Assembly: GCA_002386045.1 (NCBI GenBank)
Contig: DGEQ01000052.1
Coordinates: 411 to 15,842 of the forward strand
From: Hungateiclostridiaceae bacterium UBA3922
GTDB taxonomy: Bacteria > Bacillota > Clostridia > Acetivibrionales > DTU013
Direction of reading: 5' to 3'
DNA length: 15,432 bases
The notes beneath the pieces were generated by a model. It searched no databases, had not been told where the DNA came from, and saw only the letters and a list, made by a program, of their open reading frames with translations. The translations under genes and the position numbers were made by a program. How positions within the stretch are numbered: the stretch's first letter is position 1; every line of letters begins with the position of its first letter. Of the stretch, positions 6,857 through 14,643 are shown piece by piece.

Positions 6857-9463
6857 ATGGATATGGAAAAGTTTACGGAAAAAGCGCAGCAGGCCATCGG
6901 GACCGCGCAGGAGATAGCCCTTCGGATGAACCACCAGCAGGTGGACGGCGAGCATCTGCATATGGCGCTCCTGACGCAGGAGGACGGCCTGATCCCGAAA
7001 CTGATAAACTACATGGGAGTCAACATGGAACTGCTGGTCAGCAATGTACAGAAAGAACTGGAAAAGTTGCCCGCTGTATATGGCTCGGGCGCAACAGAAC
7101 TGTACGCGACCAGGAGGCTGAACCAGCTGCTGCTCCAGGCAGCAGATGAGGCCAGGAGGTTCAAGGACGAATATACCGGGGTCGAACATATATACCTGGC
7201 GCTGCTGAAGGAAAGGAGCACGCCTTCAGCCGAGATTTTCAGGAGGAACGGCATCAGCAGGGACAGCTTCCTTTCCGCCCTGGGCAAAGTCAGGAGCAAC
7301 CAGCGCATCACGTCAAAGAACCCTGAGGAGACATACGAGGCGCTGGCCAGGTTCGGGAGGGACCTGGTGGACATGGCCCGCCAGGGGAAACTCGATCCCG
7401 TGATCGGAAGGGATGCTGAAATCAGGCGTGTTATCAGGATCCTCTCCAGGAGGACCAAAAACAATCCCGTCCTGATCGGCGAGCCGGGCGTAGGCAAAAC
7501 GGCGGTGGTCGAGGGCCTTGCCCAGCGCATACTTAAGGGCGATGTTCCCGAAGGCCTTAAAAACAAGACGATCTTCGCGCTCGACATGGGTTCGCTGATC
7601 GCAGGAGCCAAGTACAGGGGAGAATTCGAGGAAAGGCTCAAGGCGGTCCTCAGGGAAATAGAGAGATCCGACGGCAGGATAATCCTGTTCATCGACGAAC
7701 TGCACAACATAGTAGGGGCAGGAAAGGCCGAAGGAGCCATGGACGCAGGGAACCTGCTCAAGCCTATGCTGGCAAGGGGCGAACTCCGCTGCATCGGGGC
7801 CACGACGCTGGATGAATACAGGAAGTACATCGAAAAGGATGCGGCGCTTGAGCGCAGGTTCCAGCCGGTAATGGTGGAGCAGCCGGACGTGGAGGACACG
7901 ATATCGATACTCAGGGGACTCAAGGAGAGGTTCGAGATACACCATGGAGTCAGGATCACCGACAATGCGATAATCGCCTGTGCCGTGCTGTCGAACCGCT
8001 ATATAAGCGACCGTTTCCTGCCTGACAAGGCCATCGACCTTATGGATGAAGCCGCAGCCATGATAAGGACCGAGATAGACAGCATGCCTGCCGAACTTGA
8101 CGAGATAAGCCGCAGGATAATGCAGCTCGAGATCGAAAGGCAGGCGCTCCGGAAGGAGACCGACAGGAGCTCGCTTGAAAGGCTGGCTGCGCTCGAGAAA
8201 GATATCGCTGAGATGAAGGAGAGGTACGATCTGCAGAAGGCCCAGTGGGAGAGCGAGAAAATGGCCATTGCCAGGGAGAAGGAACTCAAACAGCAGATCG
8301 AGGAGGTCAGACGTCGGATAGAGGAAGCGGAGCGCCGTTATGACCTTGATGAACTGGCTGTTCTCAAGCATGGCCGGCTGCCGGAGCTTGAGAAACAACT
8401 CCGGGAGGAGAAGGAAAAACAGCTGGCGTCCGGGAAAAAGCGCCTGCTCAAGGAAGAAGTGACGGAGGAAGAGATAGCCGAAATCGTGTCCAAGTGGACC
8501 GGGATCCCGGTGGCAAAACTTGTTGAGAACGAGCGCGACAAGCTGCTGAACCTGGAAAGTATACTGCATCGGCGTGTGATCGGGCAGGACGAGGCGGTCG
8601 AGGCAGTGGCGGGAGCGGTGATCCGTGCGCGTTCAGGGCTGAAGGATCCGCGCAGGCCGATCGGTTCGTTCATATTCATAGGCCCGACCGGGGTCGGTAA
8701 GACCGAGCTTGCCAGGGCACTGTCCGAGGCGCTGTTTGACAGCGAGGACAACATGGTCCGCATCGACATGTCGGAGTACCAGGAGAAGCACAGCGTCGCG
8801 AGGCTGATAGGTGCGCCTCCCGGCTATGTCGGCTATGAAGAGGGCGGACAGCTCACGGAAGCGGTGAGAAGGAAGCCATACTGTGTCATCCTGTTCGACG
8901 AGATCGAGAAAGCACATCCAGAGGTGTTCAACACGCTGCTGCAGCTGCTGGACGACGGGCGCCTGACCGACAGCAAGGGACGGACCGTGGATTTTAAAAA
9001 TACTGTCGTCATCATGACGTCAAACCTCGGAAGCAGGTACCTGCTGGAAAGCATCCGGTCCGGCAGGGCGGATGACGGGGAAATGAGGGAGCGCGTCATG
9101 GCCGAACTGAGGAGCAGTTTCAGGCCGGAGTTCCTCAACCGTATCGATGAGATAGTGATGTTCAGGCCTCTCGGCAGGGATGAAATACTGAAAATAATAG
9201 ACCTGCAGGTGGCAGACCTGAACAGGAGGCTTGCCGACAGGCATATTGGACTGCGAGTGACCGACGCTGCCAAAAAGCACATAGCAGATACCACCTACGT
9301 GCCCGAATACGGCGCAAGGCCCGTGAAACGCTTCCTGCAGAAGGAGCTTGAGACAGAGCTTGGCAGGATGATCATAAAAGATGTCATACATGAGGGCTCG
9401 GTGGCGGTGGTGGACGCAGAGGACGGTTCACTCACCATCAGGGCGGAAGGACCTGCAGAATGA
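6857..9463 (+). CDS. clpB: ATP-dependent protein disaggregase ClpB
   Basis: 868 residues from ATG 6857, the usual ClpB length. An N-terminal repeat domain (about 1-145) precedes AAA+ module 1 with Walker A GEPGVGKT (208-215), pore-loop GAKYRGEFEER (from 250) and Walker B ILFIDE (Asp280, Glu281). A long charged coiled-coil middle domain runs from about 405 to 530. Module 2 has Walker A GPTGVGKT (609-616), the YVGYEEGG pore loop, and Walker B VILFDE (Asp681, Glu682). The full-length middle domain and the absence of a ClpP-docking IGF-type loop after TSNLGS point to ClpB rather than ClpC or ClpA. ClpB is a hexamer that threads aggregated proteins through its pore together with DnaK/DnaJ. It is transcribed with the J-protein gene under CtsR control and converges on the MATE gene 42 bases later. 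Confidence 0.95.
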   Translation: MDMEKFTEKAQQAIGTAQEIALRMNHQQVDGEHLHMALLTQEDGLIPKLINYMGVNMELLVSNVQKELEKLPAVYGSGATELYATRRLNQLLLQAADEARRFKDEYTGVEHIYLALLKERSTPSAEIFRRNGISRDSFLSALGKVRSNQRITSKNPEETYEALARFGRDLVDMARQGKLDPVIGRDAEIRRVIRILSRRTKNNPVLIGEPGVGKTAVVEGLAQRILKGDVPEGLKNKTIFALDMGSLIAGAKYRGEFEERLKAVLREIERSDGRIILFIDELHNIVGAGKAEGAMDAGNLLKPMLARGELRCIGATTLDEYRKYIEKDAALERRFQPVMVEQPDVEDTISILRGLKERFEIHHGVRITDNAIIACAVLSNRYISDRFLPDKAIDLMDEAAAMIRTEIDSMPAELDEISRRIMQLEIERQALRKETDRSSLERLAALEKDIAEMKERYDLQKAQWESEKMAIAREKELKQQIEEVRRRIEEAERRYDLDELAVLKHGRLPELEKQLREEKEKQLASGKKRLLKEEVTEEEIAEIVSKWTGIPVAKLVENERDKLLNLESILHRRVIGQDEAVEAVAGAVIRARSGLKDPRRPIGSFIFIGPTGVGKTELARALSEALFDSEDNMVRIDMSEYQEKHSVARLIGAPPGYVGYEEGGQLTEAVRRKPYCVILFDEIEKAHPEVFNTLLQLLDDGRLTDSKGRTVDFKNTVVIMTSNLGSRYLLESIRSGRADDGEMRERVMAELRSSFRPEFLNRIDEIVMFRPLGRDEILKIIDLQVADLNRRLADRHIGLRVTDAAKKHIADTTYVPEYGARPVKRFLQKELETELGRMIIKDVIHEGSVAVVDAEDGSLTIRAEGPAE

Positions 9464-9505
9464 GTTCGACAGAGTAAGGCCGTGTAGTGCCCGGCAGGTA
9501 TGTGC

Positions 9506-10894
9506 TTACTCAACGTATCCTGCCGCGGCCTGTTTCTGCCTGAAAGCCCCTTTTTTCCACCTGCCTGTAAAGTAGTAGCAGAGGCTGGCGGCCAACCCTA
9601 CTGCGAACCCTATGACCACGGCCAGCCAGATGCCTTTTATGCCCAGGTCTGTCGATGAAAGGACTGCGGCCAGCGGGAGCCTGACCAGCCATACCGACAA
9701 AACCGTGATGGACATTGTTATGATGGTCCTGCCGGACCCGTTGATGACTCCGTTGGAGACGAACATCAGTGCAAACAGGATGTATGCGAATCCCAGGGTC
9801 CCGAGGTAACCGGCCCCGATATCGAGTATCTCCTGTTTCCTGACGAACAGCGACAGGAGTTGTCTTGGGAAAAGCAGGATGATCGCGGATAATGTAAGTG
9901 TTATGCCCGCTGTCATTATGGAGCCCCATTTGAAGACTTCCCTTACACGCTTAACGTTGCCGGCACCAAGGTTCTGGCCCGTCAGTGCGGAAGCTGCCAG
10001 GCCTATCGACATCGCCGGCATGAAAACGATGCTTTCTATCCTTCCCGAAGCACCGAATGCGGTGGTGGCATCGGGGCCGAACTGGTTGACCATGCCCGTG
10101 ATGAATACCGAACTTATGGAGATCAGCGACTGCTGGAGCATGGACGGGAAGCCTATCCTGAACAGCTTTACGACGTGCGGTCCGTTAAGCTTCAGATGCC
10201 TGAAGTCGATGCTGACGAAATGCTTCTTTCTGTTCAGGTAAACCAACGCCAGGACAAGGCCGATCACCTGTGATGTGACCGTTGCGGCGGCTGACCCGTT
10301 GAAACCCATCGTAGGGAAGGGACCGATGCCGATTATGAGTATCGGGTCGAGCACTATATTTATGACCATCGCTATCGCCATGAACACCAGGGGCGTCGTT
10401 GAGTCGCCTATACCCCTTAGGATCGACGTTATGAGGTTGACCAGGAATGTGATGATGAACCCGGAGACTATTATTTTCAGGTAGCTTGATGCCATACTGA
10501 ATATCTCCGGCGGTGTGTCCATCCATGCCAGGATCGTGTCGCACATCAGCAGACCGGCCACGGTCAGGATAGCGCCGAATATAAGTGCCACGCTGAACGA
10601 ATTGTTTACCGTTTTTTTCACTTTTTCATGATCGCCCGCCCCGTAATACTGTGAGACGAGTATCGTCGTGGCCAGCGTCGCGCCGTTCGAAAGGGCGATC
10701 AGCAGGAACTGGATGGGAAAGCTGACCTGTATGGCTCCGACTGCATTCGGTCCTACCATGTTGCCCACCCACATGGCGTCCGTGAAACCAAGGGCGGTCT
10801 GCAGGAGATTGCCTATGAACATTGGTATCGAAAAACGTACAAGATGCTTTGGTATGCTGCCTGTCGTCAGGTCGACTCCGTATCTGCCGTTCAT
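9506..10894 (-). CDS. MATE-family multidrug/toxin exporter
   Basis: 462 residues, the usual MATE length, with about 12 hydrophobic helices in two similar halves. Characteristic stretches are the N-terminal IPKHLVRFSIPMFIGNLLQT, then ALGFTDAMWVGNMVGPNAVGA, SILRGIGDSTTP and, in the second half, ALTGQNLGAGNVKRVREVF and NGVINGSGRTIITM. MATE proteins sit in the cytoplasmic membrane and export organic cations, drugs or metabolites using a Na+ or H+ gradient. The substrate cannot be read from the sequence. The start is ATG 10894, with GGAGGT at 10898-10903 just upstream on this strand. It is a single-gene unit, convergent with clpB and divergent from the small Pro/Gly-rich gene. No regulator gene sits beside it. 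The roughly 110-base leader contains a short GC hairpin near 10935-10955 but nothing I recognise as a riboswitch. Confidence 0.93.
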   Translation of the reverse strand: MNGRYGVDLTTGSIPKHLVRFSIPMFIGNLLQTALGFTDAMWVGNMVGPNAVGAIQVSFPIQFLLIALSNGATLATTILVSQYYGAGDHEKVKKTVNNSFSVALIFGAILTVAGLLMCDTILAWMDTPPEIFSMASSYLKIIVSGFIITFLVNLITSILRGIGDSTTPLVFMAIAMVINIVLDPILIIGIGPFPTMGFNGSAAATVTSQVIGLVLALVYLNRKKHFVSIDFRHLKLNGPHVVKLFRIGFPSMLQQSLISISSVFITGMVNQFGPDATTAFGASGRIESIVFMPAMSIGLAASALTGQNLGAGNVKRVREVFKWGSIMTAGITLTLSAIILLFPRQLLSLFVRKQEILDIGAGYLGTLGFAYILFALMFVSNGVINGSGRTIITMSITVLSVWLVRLPLAAVLSSTDLGIKGIWLAVVIGFAVGLAASLCYYFTGRWKKGAFRQKQAAAGYVE

Positions 10895-11013
10895 TTTACC
10901 TCCGTTTTTGTCGTTTCCCGTTTTCTATCACACCGGACCGCCGGTCTTCACCTTATCGGCCTTCCATATTTTCAGCCGTCTTGCTGACAGTTTTCAAAGC
11001 AATGTCTTTTATT

Positions 11014-11042
11014 ACAATATCATTATTTGCATGATCCTTCAA
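11014..11042 (-). promoter_or_regulatory. Weak candidate promoter for the MATE gene
   Basis: On the minus strand TTGAAG (11042-11037) and TATTGT (11019-11014) are 17 bases apart, each matching 4 of 6 consensus bases. The region is AT-rich and is the only sensible location for this gene's promoter. Confidence 0.3.
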
Positions 11043-11082
11043 TAAATACTTTGTCGGATAATCTTGTGTTGAGTTTTTATGT

Positions 11083-11111
11083 AACCTTTATGTATGGTCC
11101 TGCATAGGCTA
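11083..11111 (+). promoter_or_regulatory. Candidate sigma-K-type sporulation promoter
   Basis: AACC (11083-11086), 16 bases, then CATAGGCTA (11103-11111) fits the late mother-cell sigma-K pattern MACM-N16/17-CATANNNTA known from Bacillus. Transcription would start near 11118, just ahead of the GGGAG ribosome binding site at 11126-11130. A poorer sigma-A alternative is TTGAGT (11069-11074) with TATGGT (11093-11098). The motif is short, so a chance match is possible. Confidence 0.4.
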
Positions 11112-11138
11112 TACCAGGTACACCAGGGAGTGATTGTG

Positions 11139-11531
11139 ATGCAGGATAATTATCAGGATCATAATATCGACAGGCAGCCCCAGACCACCATCGGCGGCAT
11201 ATTCGGCCCGTTCCAGCCGGGACAGTTCTTTCCTCCCGGGCAGGGACCGGGATTCTTTCCGCCGGGCCAGGGACCGGGTGCAGGTCAGCCTCCGGGACGT
11301 CCGCCGGCATTCGTGCCGCAGCAGGCGACCGGGGTGTTTGCAGTAGATCCCGGTGGCATCCGGCGGTGCATGTTCAGATATGTTTATATCTGGCTTGACA
11401 ACGGACAGCAGTTCTGGGCATGGCTCGTGTTCGTCGGCAGGAATTCGGTGGCCGGATGGAGATGGATAGGATTCAGGTGGGTCTGGTTTGGTATTGACCT
11501 GAACAGGATAACGTCATTTTTCTGCCTGTGA
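11139..11531 (+). CDS. Small Pro/Gly-rich protein with conserved-looking Trp-rich C-terminal domain
   Basis: 130 residues from ATG 11139 (GGGAG 8 bases upstream). Residues 20-62 are Pro/Gly/Gln/Phe-rich with two tandem FFPPGQGPG units. Residues 78-130 are quite different: an aromatic, compact stretch (FRYVYIWLDNGQQFWAWLVF, then VGRNSVAGWRW, FRWVWFGIDL and a terminal SFFC) with six Trp after residue 84 and Cys at 77 and 129. No signal peptide or clear membrane helix is present. I cannot name the family. Small proteins with a collagen-like or Pro/Gly-rich head and a sticky aromatic tail occur in spore formers, often as coat or surface proteins, and the candidate sigma-K promoter points the same way. 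That role is inference only. It is monocistronic, with a terminator from 11558. Confidence 0.75.
   Translation: MQDNYQDHNIDRQPQTTIGGIFGPFQPGQFFPPGQGPGFFPPGQGPGAGQPPGRPPAFVPQQATGVFAVDPGGIRRCMFRYVYIWLDNGQQFWAWLVFVGRNSVAGWRWIGFRWVWFGIDLNRITSFFCL
11226..11279 (+). repeat. Two tandem 27-base repeats inside the Pro/Gly-rich gene
   Basis: Bases 11226-11252 and 11253-11279 both encode FFPPGQGPG and differ at only a few third positions. They are in frame, so copy-number change would lengthen or shorten the protein without breaking it. Confidence 0.85.
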
Positions 11532-11557
11532 TGTTTTTACTCCACAAGTGTTTCCCG

Positions 11558-11590
11558 ACAGCTGCTTCCGGCAGCTGTATGTGTTTTATT
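11558..11590 (+). terminator. Intrinsic terminator after the Pro/Gly-rich gene
   Basis: A perfect 8-bp stem ACAGCTGC / GCAGCTGT with a 5-base loop is followed by the T-rich ATGTGTTTTATT. It lies 26 bases after the stop codon. Confidence 0.75.
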
Positions 11591-11627
11591 CCAGGCCATA
11601 GCCCCCTTCCATCATCTGTTATTGCTT

Positions 11628-11662
11628 TGCCGGGCGGGTTCATACCGCCCGGCATATTTCTG
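11628..11662. terminator. Strong GC hairpin between convergent genes, probable terminator
   Basis: TGCCGGGCGG (11628-11637) pairs perfectly with CCGCCCGGCA (11645-11654) around a 7-base loop. The plus side continues TATTTCTG, a poor U-tract, and the minus side has none. It lies 56 bases past the ATPase stop on the minus strand and after the plus-strand terminator, so it may serve as a bidirectional barrier. Confidence 0.5.
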
Positions 11663-11709
11663 AATAACGGCGTTTCCGTCGTATGATGCCAATGCATCGC
11701 AGCAACTGC

Positions 11710-13719
11710 CTATACGCGGTAATGCCTTATGCGCAGTGTGTTGAGTACTGCCAGCACGGTCACGCCGACATCAGAGAAAACCGCCTCCCACATAGTGGCA
11801 AGTCCCATGGCGCCAAGCACCAGGAACAGTACTTTGACCGAGATGGCGAACACAATGTTCTGTATGGCGATTTTCCTCGTAACTGCCGCGATTTTCAGCG
11901 CATCGGCAAGCCTCGACGGTTCGTCGGTCATGAGCACGATATCTGATGCTTCAATGGCTGCATCGGAACCTATACCGCCCATGGAAACGCCTATATCTGC
12001 CGTCGCAAGCACGGGCGCATCGTTTATCCCGTCTCCGACGAAGATAGTGTGGCCGCCGGCGGCCGCCATGATTTTCCCGAGATGATCCGCCTTTTCGTGT
12101 GGAAGCAGTCCATATCCGATTTCGTCGAGCCCCAGTTCGCGTGCCGCTGCTTCGGCGGGAACGCGCGAGTCACCGGTCAGCATCGCGATTTTCCTGATGC
12201 CGTGTTTCCTGAGCCCGTCGACAGCTTTTGACGCATCATCCTTGAGAGTATCGGATACTTCGATCCAGCCCATGTAGCGGCCGTCCGACAAGATGTGCAC
12301 CGTTGTGCCGGCATTGTCATGGTCACGTTCCGGGATCGGATCGTTCGTGACGCCGGTCCCTGCGCTGCCGGGGCCGTCCGCGTCGCCTGTACTGTCAGAG
12401 TTCCCGGCTGCGATGAAGCTCTTTACGAATCCAAGGCTGCCGGCTATTATGTCATGGCCAAGGGCACTCGTCCTGATGCCTTTGCCGGCGGTTTCGACGC
12501 TGTCTGTGATCTGCGTCTCGTCTATGTCTTCACCGTACGCCCGCAAAATGGAACGGGCTATCGGATGCGTCGAATTATACTCGGCGTATGCCGCAAGTTT
12601 CAGGAGTTCATGCTCCGTGCAGCCATATGGCTTTATGCCGGTAACACTGAAAACGCCCTTCGTCAGTGTGCCTGTTTTGTCGAAGACCACCGTGTCGGCC
12701 CGGTTCAGCGCATCGAGGTAGTTGCCGCCCTTGACCAGTATGCCGCTGGCCGAGGATTTGCCGATGCCTGCGTAGAACGTGAGAGGTATGGAAACCACCA
12801 GCGCGCACGGGCATGAGATAACGAGGAATATCATCGCCCTGTACAGCCAGGTCATGAAATCCATGCTGCCCGTTGCCAGCGGGGGTATGACCGCTATGAG
12901 CAGCGCCGATATGGTGACCGCCGGGGTGTAGTACGCGGCGAACCGGCTTATGAAGCTTTCCATCGGCGCTTTCCTCGCAGAGGCTTCCCAGACCAGTTTG
13001 AGTATGCGGGATACGGCCGACTGCTCAAGCGCGCTGACTGCCTTGATGGTCAAAAGGCCCGTTTTATTGATGTATCCGCCGAGTACCTGCTCTCCTGGTC
13101 CTACCGTTTTCGGCAGCGACTCGCCGGTGAGGGGGGAAGTGTCCGCCAATGAATTGCCTTCGACAATGATGCTGTCCACCGGGATCCTTTCGCCCGGCCT
13201 GACTACCAGGATATCACCGGGTCTTATATCTTCAGGCCTGATACGGACGATCTCATCACCCTGCCTGCGGTTCGCATATTCTGGTCTGAGTGCCATCAGT
13301 TCCGATATGGAACGCCTTGAATGGTTAACTGCCAACTCCTCAAGGATCGAGCCAAGCTTGTAGAACAGCATGACTGCCGCGGCCTCGCCGTACTGTCCTG
13401 TCAGGAATGCTCCGACCGTGGCTGCCGTCATAAGGAAGTTCTCATCAAATACCCGGCCTTTCACTATGTTTGCAAGCGACCTGGAAATCACCTTGCTGCC
13501 GGCTGTCAGCCAGGCGGTGAAAAACAGTATGAATGAAACCGTCGGATGATTCCGCAGGATCAGCGCTGCAGCGAACAGGACGATTCCCGACACAAGTATA
13601 GCAATATCAGTTCCGGCAGCCTTAAGCGCCTGCCTGCCGGACGTTCCGATCCCTGCATCCGCCGTGCAGCAGCATCCTTCACATGCCGTACGGCCTGGTT
13701 TATAAGCTGTTTTGATCAT
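11710..13719 (-). CDS. P1B-type heavy-metal (Zn/Cd/Pb) exporting ATPase without HMA domain
   Basis: 669 residues from ATG 13719. It carries the P-type ATPase motifs in order: TGES (198-201), CPC in a membrane helix (303-305), phosphorylation site DKTGT (347-351), HP (385-386), TGDS (515-518) and GDGIND (562-567). The last helix contains FSDVGVTVLAVLN with Asp650, which with CPC is typical of the P1B-2 (ZntA/CadA) group exporting Zn2+, Cd2+ or Pb2+. The usual N-terminal HMA metal-binding domain is missing; a short Cys cluster, CEGCCC (Cys13, 16, 17, 18), stands there instead. A Gly/Asp/Ser-rich insertion (about 439-470) interrupts the nucleotide-binding region. ATG 13788 would extend the protein but lies inside the operator; 13719 has GGTGGAG upstream. 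Expression is probably metal-induced through the SmtB/CzrA-type operator. The repressor gene is not in the window. Confidence 0.92.
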   Translation of the reverse strand: MIKTAYKPGRTACEGCCCTADAGIGTSGRQALKAAGTDIAILVSGIVLFAAALILRNHPTVSFILFFTAWLTAGSKVISRSLANIVKGRVFDENFLMTAATVGAFLTGQYGEAAAVMLFYKLGSILEELAVNHSRRSISELMALRPEYANRRQGDEIVRIRPEDIRPGDILVVRPGERIPVDSIIVEGNSLADTSPLTGESLPKTVGPGEQVLGGYINKTGLLTIKAVSALEQSAVSRILKLVWEASARKAPMESFISRFAAYYTPAVTISALLIAVIPPLATGSMDFMTWLYRAMIFLVISCPCALVVSIPLTFYAGIGKSSASGILVKGGNYLDALNRADTVVFDKTGTLTKGVFSVTGIKPYGCTEHELLKLAAYAEYNSTHPIARSILRAYGEDIDETQITDSVETAGKGIRTSALGHDIIAGSLGFVKSFIAAGNSDSTGDADGPGSAGTGVTNDPIPERDHDNAGTTVHILSDGRYMGWIEVSDTLKDDASKAVDGLRKHGIRKIAMLTGDSRVPAEAAARELGLDEIGYGLLPHEKADHLGKIMAAAGGHTIFVGDGINDAPVLATADIGVSMGGIGSDAAIEASDIVLMTDEPSRLADALKIAAVTRKIAIQNIVFAISVKVLFLVLGAMGLATMWEAVFSDVGVTVLAVLNTLRIRHYRV

Positions 13720-13776
13720 CCGCACTCCACCCTTGGTCCAAAACTCTTCTATCGTTGGATAAGCAATAAGTATTGC

Positions 13777-13800
13777 ACATATGAACACTTATTCATATGT
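13777..13800 (-). promoter_or_regulatory. SmtB/CzrA (ArsR-family) metal-responsive operator
   Basis: A perfect inverted repeat ACATATGAA / TTCATATGT with 6 central bases. The core ATATGAACA followed by TATTCATAT two bases later matches the 12-2-12 operators of zinc/cadmium sensors such as SmtB, ZiaR and CzrA. It begins at the predicted start site of the ATPase promoter, so the repressor would block transcription until metal is bound. Confidence 0.8.
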
Positions 13801-13808
13801 TAGCTATA

Positions 13809-13838
13809 ATTATAATCCTGCATGGGCTGGATTGTCAA
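13809..13838 (-). promoter_or_regulatory. Near-perfect sigma-A promoter of the metal ATPase
   Basis: On the minus strand TTGACA (13838-13833) and TATAAT (13814-13809) are both exact consensus hexamers with an 18-base spacer; TTATAA one base upstream gives 17. Such a strong promoter fits tight repression by the operator that follows. Confidence 0.85.
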
Positions 13839-13927
13839 ATATTTTTTAAGATACCCGGACCGGGTGCGGGAATTGCCTCGGGATGCTGTGAAAATGCGGG
13901 GATGTTTTGTTATGAAACCGGCCGGCG

Positions 13928-13959
13928 TGCCTGGCGCCTGGGATCAGGCAAGCCAGGCA
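13928..13959 (-). other. Long hairpin downstream of lemA
   Basis: TGCCTGGC (13928-13935) pairs with GCCAGGCA (13952-13959), and inside it GCCTG pairs with CAGGC around a 4-base loop. This gives a 13-bp stem broken only by a 2-base bulge. It lies 21 bases after the lemA stop, where a terminator is expected, but lacks a U-tract on the minus strand. It may stabilise the lemA mRNA end or weakly terminate it. Confidence 0.45.
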
Positions 13960-13979
13960 TCCGGGATCGTGCGCCGGGA

Positions 13980-14534
13980 TCAAAATTTGACTTCGGGCGC
14001 CCTGGTTTCACTTTCGTCTATCGTGAAGAAGGGTTCCTGAACGAAGTTGAAGGCGTTGGCAAGAATGTTCCTCGGGAACATCTGGATAGCATTGTTGTAA
14101 TCCATGACGACGTCGTTGTAGAACTGGCGCGCGAATGCTATCTTGTCCTCTGTTTTTGTGAGTTCTTTCATGAGTTCCTGGAAGTTGGTGTTTGCCTTGA
14201 GTTCAGGATAGGATTCCGCAAGGACCATCAGCCTGTTGAGCCCCCTGGAGAGCTCATTGGTGGCCTTGATGACGTCCTGGTGCGATGAAGCGTTCATGTA
14301 GCTGTTGCGTGCCCTTATCACCGATTCGTAGGTGTCTTTTTCATGCGCCGCATAACCCTTTACCGTCTCCACGAGGTTCGGTATGAGGTCGAACCTTCTC
14401 TTGAGCTGGACGTCGATCTGGCTCCACGAGTTGGCTACTTTGTTGCGCTTGTTTACGAGGCCGTTGTAGCTCGCTATGACGTAGATGACGGCCAGCACCA
14501 CCAAAACTGCCAGAATGATCAGGATTGTCGTCAT
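13980..14534 (-). CDS. lemA: LemA family membrane-anchored protein
   Basis: 184 residues, the usual LemA length. One N-terminal membrane helix (about 3-21) is followed by the LemA signature: YNGLVNKRNKVANSWSQIDV (23-42), then LKRRFDLIPNLVETVKGYA, and a helical bundle ending with FARQFYNDVVMDYNNAIQMF. The short N-terminus is expected to face outside and the helical bundle to be anchored to the membrane; orientation differs between reports. The molecular function of LemA is unresolved. ATG 14534 has AAGGAGGA at 14542-14549, 7 bases upstream. It follows the DUF2207 gene by 109 bases in the same direction, a frequently conserved pairing that suggests joint function and co-transcription. No convincing promoter is visible in the gap. 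Confidence 0.95.
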   Translation of the reverse strand: MTTILIILAVLVVLAVIYVIASYNGLVNKRNKVANSWSQIDVQLKRRFDLIPNLVETVKGYAAHEKDTYESVIRARNSYMNASSHQDVIKATNELSRGLNRLMVLAESYPELKANTNFQELMKELTKTEDKIAFARQFYNDVVMDYNNAIQMFPRNILANAFNFVQEPFFTIDESETRAPEVKF

Positions 14535-14643
14535 TTGGATATCCTCCTTGATTCAGAAATTTTGCTGTTTATATCAACAAGCTTTATGCTCGTTTCAGCC
14601 CAATCCGACTGTTCTGGCCGGATCCGGATGCATGATCTGCCGA

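Noticed and set aside
7313..8569. Long minus-strand frame opposite clpB
   Set aside because: It is antisense to a highly conserved gene and has no recognisable protein features.
9492..9525. Hairpin CGGCAGG / CCTGCCG between clpB and the MATE gene as a terminator
   Set aside because: The loop is 20 bases, one arm overlaps MATE codons, and there is no T-run on either strand.
10895..11010. Riboswitch in the MATE leader
   Set aside because: Only a short GC hairpin is visible; I could not match guanidine, preQ1 or other transporter-linked riboswitch cores.
13720..13788. Extension of the metal ATPase from ATG 13788
   Set aside because: This start lies within the SmtB-type operator close to the transcription start and has no ribosome binding site.
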